Positions 26,119 through 32,635 of a DNA stretch of 64,000 nucleotides are shown in pieces. Position 1 is the stretch's first letter. Each line of letters opens with the position of its first letter. A program made the translations under genes and the position numbers. The stretch spans positions 434,001 through 498,000 of the forward strand of contig NZ_KQ758617.1 of assembly GCF_001457035.1 (NCBI RefSeq), in the 5' to 3' direction. The notes under the pieces were generated by a model. That model made no database searches and was not told the origin of the DNA. It was given only the letters and a program-made list of their open reading frames with translations. The stretch comes from Fictibacillus enclensis (GTDB lineage: Bacteria; Bacillota; Bacilli; Bacillales; Fictibacillaceae).

Positions 26119-26244
26119 ATGTGGTTCTTTGGTATTTTACTCGTGATTTTATCGATATTCTTTGTCCTTTATGAGGAGTTGTTTTTAGCTGGGGCTTCAT
26201 TTTTATTTGGTTTATTTGAAATAGTGAAAAGTAAATTCAGATAA
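26119..26244 (+). CDS. Small hydrophobic protein (41 aa), hypothetical
   Basis: An open frame from ATG 26119 to TAA 26244 encodes 41 residues: one strongly hydrophobic segment, MWFFGILLVILSIFFVLYEE, a second hydrophobic stretch, LFLAGASFLFGLFEI, and a basic tail, VKSKFR. CGAAAGGGAT lies about 10 bases upstream as a weak ribosome site. Topology and length are typical of small membrane proteins and it lies 28 bases before the DUF2243 gene. I do not recognise a family. Confidence 0.45.
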   Translation: MWFFGILLVILSIFFVLYEELFLAGASFLFGLFEIVKSKFR

Positions 26245-26272
26245 AATTCTTTACAGGTAAGGGGAGGATACC

Positions 26273-26764
26273 ATGGAAGGTGAGCAGTTTGTACATAATA
26301 ATTATTTAACACGAAATGTTTGGTCGGGTGTGTTTTTTGGCCTTGGCCTGATTGCCTTTATTGATGAAGGGGTATTTCATCAACTGTTGCACTGGCATCA
26401 TTTTTATGATAAATCCACCTTGGAAGTCGGCCTTGTGTCTGATGGTTTTTTTCATGCGTTCAGCTGGTTTGCTACAATTGCAGGACTGTTTATGGTAGCG
26501 GATCTCCGCCGGCGCCGAGTGTGGATCGTCAAACGGTGGTGGGGCGGCGTTCTTTTGGGTGCCGGCCTTTTCCAGCTCTATGATGGTCTCATTCAGCATA
26601 AAATATTTGGTCTGCACCAGATCCGTTATGTGGATAATGTTATCTATTATGACTGGGTGTGGAATGTGATAGCCGTCATCATGATTGCAGCAGGAGGGAT
26701 GCTCCTGAAGGCGACCGGCAAAATGCCTCAGAATAAAAGGGAGAAGAAGGTCCATGGAGCATGA
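26273..26764 (+). CDS. DUF2243 family membrane protein
   Basis: A 163-residue protein with about four membrane helices matching DUF2243: GVFFGLGLIAFIDEGVFHQLLHWHHFYD, SDGFFHAFSWFATIAGLFMVADL and GVLLGAGLFQLYDGLIQHKIFGLHQIRY. Many conserved His and Asp residues in or near helices suggest metal or heme contact, but no function is established. The start follows AAGGGGAGGATACC. It overlaps ctaG by 11 bases, and this pairing supports a role connected with respiratory oxidase or copper handling; that link is inference from neighbourhood. Confidence 0.88.
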   Translation: MEGEQFVHNNYLTRNVWSGVFFGLGLIAFIDEGVFHQLLHWHHFYDKSTLEVGLVSDGFFHAFSWFATIAGLFMVADLRRRRVWIVKRWWGGVLLGAGLFQLYDGLIQHKIFGLHQIRYVDNVIYYDWVWNVIAVIMIAAGGMLLKATGKMPQNKREKKVHGA

Positions 26765-27566
26765 GCATTCGTTTCTCTGGAATTCAGGAGATACACTCAT
26801 TCTGTTATTAGCCGGGATCATTTGGACAGGCTACTTTATGGCCGGTATTGTATCAAACAGACATAGGAGCCTTCAAAAGTGGCCTCGTTACCGGTATGTG
26901 TTATGGACCGCTGGAATCCTTTGTGCCGGAGCAACGGTGGTTGGGCCTCTTCCGAAGCTTGCTCATCATGATTTCACCTTACATATGGCGGGGCACTTGC
27001 TTTGGGGCATGCTGGCACCACTGCTAATCGTGCTGGCTGCGCCAATCACCTTGATGCTGCGTACACTTCCGGTTTCTATGGGCCGGCGTTTGTCCCGGCT
27101 CTTGCAGCTTACCTATTTTCATTGGGTTATCCATCCTGTTATGGCTGCCCTTTTGAACACCGGTGGACTTTGGCTTTTATATACAACAGATTTATTTATG
27201 TTAATGCATAAGAAAGTTTGGATTAACCTTTTGATCCATTTCCATGTGTTTATGGCAGGTTTTGTCTTTACAATGTCCTTCATTTACATTGAACCCGTTT
27301 CCCGCCGCTATAGTTTTAAGTACCGTGCGATTGTTTTAGTGACAGCGCTTGCGGGGCATGGCATTTTGTCCAAATATTTGTATGCCCATCCACCTGCAGG
27401 GATAGAGAAAACGGATGCGGAGACCGGCAGTATGCTGATGTACTATGGCGGGGATGTGATTGATGCATTGCTGATCATCGTATTTTGTTATCAATGGTAT
27501 CAAGCAGCCCGCCCACGGGTATATGAAAATTTCCCTTCTCAGCAAAAGGAGGCAAAAACAACATGA
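26754..27566 (+). CDS. ctaG: CtaG-type cytochrome c oxidase assembly factor (caa3_CtaG)
   Basis: A 270-residue polytopic membrane protein with 7 helices. Family motifs are HHDFTLHMAGHLLWGMLAPLLIVLAAP, HPVMAALLNTGGLWLLY, HFHVFMAGFVFTMSF and YGGDVIDALLIIVFCYQWY. In B. subtilis CtaG is needed for an active caa3 oxidase and is thought to help deliver copper to the CuA/CuB sites. Here it is not beside ctaCDEF but with DUF2243. It starts inside the DUF2243 gene behind AAAGGGAGAAGAAGG. Its stop overlaps the start codon of the VOC gene as ATGA, so three genes form one coupled operon. Confidence 0.9.
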   Translation: MEHEHSFLWNSGDTLILLLAGIIWTGYFMAGIVSNRHRSLQKWPRYRYVLWTAGILCAGATVVGPLPKLAHHDFTLHMAGHLLWGMLAPLLIVLAAPITLMLRTLPVSMGRRLSRLLQLTYFHWVIHPVMAALLNTGGLWLLYTTDLFMLMHKKVWINLLIHFHVFMAGFVFTMSFIYIEPVSRRYSFKYRAIVLVTALAGHGILSKYLYAHPPAGIEKTDAETGSMLMYYGGDVIDALLIIVFCYQWYQAARPRVYENFPSQQKEAKTT

Positions 27567-28038
27567 CTGCCATAACCCACATTGGATTAGCGGTGCCGAT
27601 TTGGAAGGTGCCATCAAATGGTATGAAGAAGTATTGGGCTTTACGCTGCTCGAAGGACCCTACATGTTTAACGCAAAGACCGCCGGAGAGCCAAACATGA
27701 CGAATGATGTATTAGGTGCGCATATCAAAAAAATGAAAAACGCCCATCTGATGTCTGAAAATCAAGTGGGCATTGAGCTGTTTGAATTTGTGGAGCCAAA
27801 AATGCCGGAAACTAAAAACGGGGTATACAGCGGTTTTTTTCATGTGTGTGTCATAGCGGAAGACCTTGAACAAAAGGCGGAAGAGATTGTTGCCGCTGGA
27901 GGGAAGAGACGCAGTGACAGATGGAATACATGGAAAGGGAAACCGTACCACCTGATCTATTGTGAAGATCCTTATGGAAATATTATCGAATTGTACAGCC
28001 ACTGTACGGCCGTGATGTATGCCAATAAAGACGGATAA
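27563..28038 (+). pseudogene. VOC (glyoxalase/bleomycin resistance) family gene, frameshifted
   Basis: The ATG at 27563, with AAAGGAGG 10 bases upstream and overlapping the ctaG stop as ATGA, encodes MTAITHIGLAVP. After codon CCG (27596-27598) the reading must move to another frame to continue DLEGAIKWYEEVLGFTLLEG, the normal VOC continuation. One base (expected GCCGGATTTG, found GCCGATTTG) is missing. Downstream the frame is intact to 28038 and shows GAHIKKMK, GIELFEF and the second module FHVCVIAEDLEQKAEEIV..PYHLIYCEDPYGNIIELY. The intact protein would resemble a methylmalonyl-CoA epimerase or lactoylglutathione lyase-like enzyme of about 158 residues. It is a true pseudogene or a base-calling error; no slippery heptamer is visible. 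Confidence 0.85.
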
Positions 28039-28039
28039 A

Positions 28040-28078
28040 AAAGAGCCCGCAACGTTAGTAGCGGGCTGTTTTTTTTTA
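28040..28078. terminator. Bidirectional terminator between VOC and DUF3231 genes
   Basis: AGCCCGC (28044-28050) and GCGGGCT (28061-28067) are flanked by A runs on the left and nine T residues on the right, so it can serve both convergent genes. Confidence 0.85.
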
Positions 28079-28594
28079 TGCGTGGATTGCTTCTGGCATT
28101 TCCATGTGAAGCGGTGGAGGGATCAACCATCCTTTTTCTTTCATGATACGAAGAAGTCGAACTCCATATTGGGCTTTTGCCATGTGAAATTGGCCAAACA
28201 TCGCTCCAATGTCTTCACGGATGGATTGTCCCATAATCTGGCTGCATGCAACAAGTCCGGCTGCACCATCCTTGGCAACAGATGCTGCAATTTCCGCGTC
28301 ATTAAAACGGGCACCGGCAGGAATGCTTTCCAAGGATGCAGTTGGACGTTCAGGTGGAGCTGGAGGCAAGGCGATACCGTTAGCTTTTAAGATTTTTTCC
28401 ACCTGTTCAATTTCTTGTTTCATGGCTTGAACAGAATCTTCCAGGAATTTTTTCAAATCACCGTCACCGGTATGGTTGATCAGTGTTTCGTATCCTGCGA
28501 CATATCCCTTATTTCCTGCAAGATAGCTCCATAATGCGAAAACTTCTCCGTAATGCATTGGTTCATTTTGTGGATTTCCGCTTAAAATGCCCAT
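28076..28594 (-). CDS. DUF3231 family protein (CotF-like, spore-associated family)
   Basis: About 172 residues. It is helical and ferritin/CotF-like, typical of DUF3231: NEPMHYGEVFALWSYLAGNKGYVAGYETLINHTGD, then a helix TLIN..LKKFLEDSVQAMKQEIEQVEKILKANGI, a Pro-rich hinge ALPPAPPERP, and a second bundle with SIREDIGAMFGQFHMAKAQYGVRLLRIMKEKGWL. Family members in bacilli are often linked to spores, and catalytic function is unknown. The ATG at 28594 is chosen because GGGGAGG lies 6 bases before it on the minus strand; upstream in-frame Met codons have no such site. It is a single gene ended by the shared hairpin at 28044. Confidence 0.85.
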   Translation of the reverse strand: MGILSGNPQNEPMHYGEVFALWSYLAGNKGYVAGYETLINHTGDGDLKKFLEDSVQAMKQEIEQVEKILKANGIALPPAPPERPTASLESIPAGARFNDAEIAASVAKDGAAGLVACSQIMGQSIREDIGAMFGQFHMAKAQYGVRLLRIMKEKGWLIPPPLHMEMPEAIHA

Positions 28595-28805
28595 GATTGT
28601 CCTCCCCATAGAGATCAAATTAGTTGCACGCAATGTGGACCACCCTTTCTGTTTCGTCGTTTGGCCACAATCTTTAGATTGTCTAAATGCGAGGAGACTA
28701 TCCGCAGAATGCCTTCTAAATAAAAGGTAAATTTTATGTGGCTGGCTGCCGCATAAGTACTCTTTTTCAGGAAAAATTAAGGCGTACGGAAGGAGGGAAA
28801 ATCAC

Positions 28806-29114
28806 ATGTCAAAAGTAACAGCATTGGTGTGTATGCTTATGGTATCTCTATTCATGTTCAGCATGCCGGCGTTTGCCGATCGTGCAAGTGACATGGTGGA
28901 CCGCGGAGACCGGATCACTACGGACCGTGGAGCGGACTTGAACAACGGCAACCTCAACTATAATGATACTAATTATAACGACCGCGGCCCTGCGACACGG
29001 AACGTGTCCACCGCAAATAACAACGATGATGACACGAACTGGGAATGGCTCGGTCTTTTAGGGCTGGTTGGCCTTTTCGGCCTTAAGCGCCGGGACAGGG
29101 AAGAAGTCCGTTAA
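28806..29114 (+). CDS. WGxxGxxG family secreted or surface protein
   Basis: A 102-residue protein. The signal peptide (MSKVTALVCMLMVSLFMFSM, cleavage likely after PAFA near residue 24) precedes a low-complexity Asp/Asn-rich middle (NNGNLNYNDTNYNDRG). The C-terminal sorting-like tail WEWLGLLGLVGLFGLKRRDREE has the W..LG..GL..G pattern plus a basic end, as in the WGxxGxxG family of Bacillales and cyanobacteria. The tail resembles a membrane-anchor or processing signal; no protease partner is visible in the window. The start ATG follows GGAAGGAGGGAAAATCAC. A terminator follows immediately. Confidence 0.82.
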   Translation: MSKVTALVCMLMVSLFMFSMPAFADRASDMVDRGDRITTDRGADLNNGNLNYNDTNYNDRGPATRNVSTANNNDDDTNWEWLGLLGLVGLFGLKRRDREEVR

Positions 29115-29118
29115 AATA

Positions 29119-29158
29119 AAATCCCTTGCAGCCGTTAAGTCTGCAGGGGATCTTTCTA
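29119..29158 (+). terminator. Terminator after WGxxGxxG gene
   Basis: AATCCCTTGCAG (29121-29132) pairs with CTGCAGGGGATC (29142-29153), followed by TTTCT. It touches the 3' end of the convergent MerR gene. Confidence 0.75.
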
Positions 29159-29914
29159 GTTGCTTGTATAAACATGAATAGCATCTCGTAAAAATTCCGC
29201 AGTTCCTGGCTGGTTCTTGTCATAATGCTGTTTGAAACGTTCATCGTCTACATACATTTGTGCGAGTCCTCTATGGGCTTCTTTGCTGTAGCTGTCCCAA
29301 TAAAAACAAAGCCATTTCTTGTGGAGTTCTGCTGCTTTTTGTGCGAGATCTCCAGCTGGATCACCTGTTTTGAAGGCCTCACCCAATGTTTCATAAAGTT
29401 CGTCAGCCAGGCGGGTAAGTTCCTCATGTTCGTGTGCGGTCATCCTTTTTAGTTTATCGTTGGAGCGGTTAACCGCATCCTGTCCATATTTTTCCCGGAT
29501 TTCTTTTCCGTACAATTTTTCATTCTCCTCAATGAGCTTCTCTTTGAAGCCTTCAAACTTCTCCTGGTCGGTCATCGTTATTCCCCTTTCGTTTGCAGCA
29601 ATGGACTTCTCCACATTTGCAATGAGAAGGTCAAGCTGCTCCTTTTTGTTCAGGAGGTTCTCATGATGATCTTTTAATGCCTTTGTACTGTCAAAATCTG
29701 GATCGTTCATAATATCGCGGATCTTTTCCAAATGGAGTCCAAGTTCCCTGTAAAATAAGATTTGCTGGAGCCGGTTCACTTCTTGCTGGCCATAAATACG
29801 ATATCCCGATGAATTGATCCTTGCCGGCTTAAGGAGCCCAATTTCATCATAATACCTGAGGGTCCGTGTACTGACACCTGCGAGCTGTCCCAGTTTTTGA
29901 ACAGTATATTCCAT
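29156..29914 (-). CDS. MerR family regulator with TipAS drug-binding domain
   Basis: A 252-residue activator. The N-terminal MerR winged helix is EYTVQKLGQLAGVSTRTLRYYDEIGLLKPARINSSGYRIYG (as spans within residues 2-45), followed by a dimerisation coiled coil (about 75-115). The C-terminal TipAS domain (about 120-252) contains KLYGKEIREKYG, LYETLGEAFKTGDPAG and HKKWLCFYWDSYSKEAHRGLAQMYVDDERFK. Such proteins (B. subtilis Mta, Streptomyces TipA) bind thiopeptides or other large ligands and activate efflux or their own genes. The start follows AGGAGGTGATGAC. Its own promoter has the 19-bp spacer and inner dyad typical of MerR control (29937-29967). No transporter lies next to it, so targets beyond itself are unknown. 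Confidence 0.92.
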   Translation of the reverse strand: MEYTVQKLGQLAGVSTRTLRYYDEIGLLKPARINSSGYRIYGQQEVNRLQQILFYRELGLHLEKIRDIMNDPDFDSTKALKDHHENLLNKKEQLDLLIANVEKSIAANERGITMTDQEKFEGFKEKLIEENEKLYGKEIREKYGQDAVNRSNDKLKRMTAHEHEELTRLADELYETLGEAFKTGDPAGDLAQKAAELHKKWLCFYWDSYSKEAHRGLAQMYVDDERFKQHYDKNQPGTAEFLRDAIHVYTSN

Positions 29915-29936
29915 GTCATCACCTCCTGACAGTTTA

Positions 29937-29967
29937 ACCTTACACGTTGACGCTGCGTAAAGGTCAA
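29937..29967 (-). promoter_or_regulatory. MerR-type promoter with 19-bp spacer and operator
   Basis: On the minus strand TTGACC (29967-29962) and TAAGGT (29942-29937) are separated by 19 bases, longer than the usual 17, and the arms ACCTTTAC and GTGTAAGGT form a dyad across the spacer. This is the standard MerR-activated architecture and implies autoregulation. Confidence 0.75.
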
Positions 29968-30024
29968 ACCCATTTTTATTTAAAATATTTAAAACCCGTT
30001 CTTTTCTGGAGCGGGCATCGGATA

Positions 30025-30972
30025 TTACATGAGTTCACCGGTCATGATTGACATAAAATCATGATAGAAGACTTGATAATCAAAATTAAAGGCGATTCTG
30101 TGTTTGCTTTCCAAATTATTAAGAGTAGCATACGGCCGGATATCAGCAATGGTCTGTCCCTTGGTAACGGTGCCATTTGGGCTAACATGAACTGGAAGCG
30201 ATTGGTACGAACACATCGAGGGTTTGATGGTTGCCATCAAAGTAAGAGCATCATGTACAGGACTTCCCTTTATCGCGGGATTTCGTTTTTTATAAAACTC
30301 ATAATAAAAGTCGAGAAGAGGCTTAATGATCTTTGCCTTGCCCTTGGATTGAATATAATCCACCATTCGAGGGGTTACAATCGCGCGTTCCGTGACGTTC
30401 AACGGGATAATGGTCAGGTTTCTGGCGTAACGGAATACGATATTGGCCGCAATCGGATCACCATGAATATTCGCTTCCGATACAGCGGTAACATTGCCTG
30501 GTACCCAAAACGCGCCCCCCATAACATATACTTCTTTCACTTTTTTCATGAGATCATTGAACAAGATATACATACTCGCAAGAGAGGTAAGCCTGCCGGT
30601 GTTCACAATGACGAGTTCTCCTGCGTACTGGTTGATTAAATTTACAACTTCATAGAAATTTTCGGTAAACCCGCCTTCTGGCAAGTCCGGTGGCTTGATG
30701 TATCCTAGTCCGTACTGACCATGTATCTCTGGGTAGAATACGGGGTCTTCGCCCGTCATCGGTTTCTCAGCTCCGAGGACCACTTTTGTCTGATTGGCTA
30801 TATTGAAAAGGTTAATTAAATACGAAATATTGCGCAAGCCCATCTGCCGCGGGACATTGCCATAATCCGCCACCACTCCGATCAGATCAACCTGTCTGCT
30901 CAAACATCCATAAATCAGAGCGATTGTATCATCGATCCCCACGTCAGCGAAAAGCAGTACCTTCTTGGCCAT
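30025..30972 (-). CDS. Nucleoside hydrolase (IUNH family)
   Basis: A 315-residue N-ribohydrolase that cleaves a ribonucleoside to base and ribose. The N-terminal Ca-binding region reads LLFADVGIDDTIAL; of the usual DxDxGxDD cluster the first Asp is replaced by Phe, while the later D, DD are kept. NTGRLTSLASMY, VMGGAFWVPGNVTAVSEANIHGDPIAA and a distal SPVHDALTLMA carrying the late Asp ligand are present. The protein lies alone on the minus strand behind CAGGTGATAAT. Substrate specificity (purine, pyrimidine or inosine-uridine) cannot be read. The Phe substitution could alter ribose binding. Confidence 0.88.
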   Translation of the reverse strand: MAKKVLLFADVGIDDTIALIYGCLSRQVDLIGVVADYGNVPRQMGLRNISYLINLFNIANQTKVVLGAEKPMTGEDPVFYPEIHGQYGLGYIKPPDLPEGGFTENFYEVVNLINQYAGELVIVNTGRLTSLASMYILFNDLMKKVKEVYVMGGAFWVPGNVTAVSEANIHGDPIAANIVFRYARNLTIIPLNVTERAIVTPRMVDYIQSKGKAKIIKPLLDFYYEFYKKRNPAIKGSPVHDALTLMATIKPSMCSYQSLPVHVSPNGTVTKGQTIADIRPYATLNNLESKHRIAFNFDYQVFYHDFMSIMTGELM

Positions 30973-31311
30973 ATTATCACCTGTTTAAAGAATTTATACA
31001 GCTTATGACCGTTCGATATGTAAAAGAATGGGAATTGGAAGAAGTGTGTCTTTTAGCCTGTATTAGGAGGACACCGAAAGTTCTGTTCGTTTCGGTTCCT
31101 ATTACAGCGACTGCAAGCGAACGAGAAAAAGCATCTGAAAAAGCGGTGCATATGTAGCACTCGGAGATTCCAGCACCGTAGGAGGTAACGCCATATGGTG
31201 AGATCGGTTAAAGCTACTCGATTTTCATCAAGAACTTCACTTTTAAACAAAATACATTATCGTACATTGTATGTATGATTATATCTATTTTCTTACATAA
31301 CGAGCCTATCC
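30973..31311. other. Intergenic stretch without a supported gene
   Basis: This 339-base stretch lies between two minus-strand genes. A 28-codon frame (31195-31278) follows GGAGGTAACGCCAT and would give a small basic peptide, but nothing else supports it. No terminator or RNA gene was identified with confidence. Confidence 0.4.
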
Positions 31312-31758
31312 CTATAGTATTTTATATTTTCGCAGTAGTTTATAATAAATAAATACGACCAAATATCCAATGAAATAACTAATTGCCGTGAAACCGATAT
31401 TCCAGCCGTTTCTATAGATAATTTCCCCTTCTTTTAAAGCCCAGAATTCAATCAATGTAGTGAAAATTGTAAACAGGATTAGCGAAAGAAATGTATTAAG
31501 TTTCGTGTAGTGAATCGAGCTTATGAACAAGCATCCCAAAATGGGAAACAACCCTATATTATATGGGACAGAAGCGAGCGATAAGTTTTTATATGAATGT
31601 TTCAATCTCCAGAAGTAATTAAAACCCCAATCATTAATTAAAAATGCAGTTGAAATGCCAATTGGAACAATCATTAGCATAAATTTAGGTTTCTTAAAAC
31701 AAAGATAAGTACCCACCATCCAAGGAATGATAAGACCTACGATTACTTGATATATCAT
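31312..31758 (-). CDS. CBO0543 family membrane protein
   Basis: A 148-residue protein with about five membrane helices. It shows the family pattern FLINDWGFNYFWRLKHSYKNLSLASVPYNIGLFPILG in the N-terminal half and LIEFWALKEGEIIYRNGWNIGFTAISYFIGY towards the end. The CBO0543 family is common in spore-forming Firmicutes and has no known function. The start ATG follows AAAGGAGTGTAAGAA. It is AT-rich relative to the neighbours. No operon partner is apparent. Confidence 0.82.
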   Translation of the reverse strand: MIYQVIVGLIIPWMVGTYLCFKKPKFMLMIVPIGISTAFLINDWGFNYFWRLKHSYKNLSLASVPYNIGLFPILGCLFISSIHYTKLNTFLSLILFTIFTTLIEFWALKEGEIIYRNGWNIGFTAISYFIGYLVVFIYYKLLRKYKIL

Positions 31759-31908
31759 TTCTTACACTCCTTTATTTGAATGTTAACTATTATGTCCCTA
31801 ATTTCTTGGTTGGTGTACCATCATTAAATAAATTTAATTCGACAATTAATCAAGATTTAGGATACTATTACAGGGTATTACATAATGAAGTTTATGGAGT
31901 GTTTAAAC

Positions 31909-32085
31909 ATGATAAAAGTTCAAGGAGAAAGAATCAAAGGGTTTTTATATGATTCTCTAGAAACTGCACAGAGTGACTTAGAGGTTAATGAAGTCATTGT
32001 CACGAATAATCCTGGCACGTTTGTCATTATTAATAGGATGGATTTAGATAAGGTAAAGACTATTGGATATGCAGAGGTATACTAA
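31909..32085 (+). CDS. Small hypothetical protein (58 aa)
   Basis: From ATG 31909 the frame gives 58 residues, IKVQGERIKGFLYDSLETAQ onwards to KVKTIGYAEVY. ATG 31885 would add 8 residues, but GGAG at 31894 better serves 31909. The sequence looks like a small alpha/beta domain with many Val/Ile and no motif I know. A hairpin with a T run follows at 32161-32200, supporting a short transcript. Codon use is AT-rich like the adjacent CBO0543 gene. Confidence 0.55.
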   Translation: MIKVQGERIKGFLYDSLETAQSDLEVNEVIVTNNPGTFVIINRMDLDKVKTIGYAEVY

Positions 32086-32160
32086 ATCTAAATCTTGTAT
32101 TCCTTTTTCCTATATAATGTATTTAAGGGAAATTACCGATTGATCCCAACGGGTGGCAAT

Positions 32161-32201
32161 AAAGGGTGAAAGAGCTCTGGATCACCTCCCTTTCTTTTTT
32201 T
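32161..32201 (+). terminator. Terminator-like hairpin resembling the 16S rRNA 3' end
   Basis: AAAGGGTG (32161-32168) can pair with CACC.CCCTTT (32183-32193), followed by CTTTTTTT. The 3' side reads CTGGATCACCTCC (32177-32189), then C and TTTCT, which matches the conserved 3' terminus of Bacillus 16S rRNA apart from the extra C. No other 16S sequence is present. Confidence 0.45.
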
Positions 32202-32421
32202 AAATCCTATTTTTAATGACTTATATACATGCTTTTGTAGCTGTTGATTGGGCATTAAGCAGTAATCATTTCATGATGGATGAAATTAAAAACAATTACA
32301 TCTTGCGTTTGGGCTTGTGCAAATACTTCCTTATAAGGCGAATTTAGAAAGGAGAGTGCACTGTTAATGCACCTGGGGGTTTTACAGTCGAGGTTTTATG
32401 TCCAGCTGACAATATTCCAAA

Positions 32422-32478
32422 CTAGGTAAATATATAAATGGTACAGTACTTGAAATAGATGGAGGCATTTTATTTTAA
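32422..32478 (+). pseudogene. C-terminal remnant of a short-chain dehydrogenase
   Basis: Bases 32422-32478 read LGKYINGTVLEIDGGILF then stop. This is the characteristic end of SDR-family reductases (G..LEVDGG). The frame is closed by a stop a few codons upstream (TGA at 32407-32409), so only about 20 residues remain. It sits in 550 bases otherwise lacking genes and marks a deletion or rearrangement. The rest of the interval (32202-32421 and 32479-32597) shows no supported feature. Confidence 0.55.
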
Positions 32479-32597
32479 TTGAAGTAGGTATGTACTTTGA
32501 CGTACAGATGACGAAAATCTTATGAGGACATCTTGTCAGCCGCCAAAATGATCACTCGGATGGAGAGTATCCCGAAAAACGGTGAGTAAATTTTAAA

Positions 32598-32626
32598 AAA
32601 GCACAGGCGCGGTCAGCCTGTGCTTT
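32598..32626 (-). terminator. Terminator after FAD monooxygenase gene
   Basis: AAAGCACAGGC (32598-32608) and GCCTGTGCTTT (32616-32626) form a perfect 11-bp stem; on the minus strand it is followed by a T run. Confidence 0.85.
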
Positions 32627-32635
32627 CCTATTTCT

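Noticed and set aside
30924-31157. 77-codon plus-strand frame overlapping the nucleoside hydrolase start
   Set aside because: It overlaps the coding start of the opposite gene, lacks a ribosome site and shows no motif.
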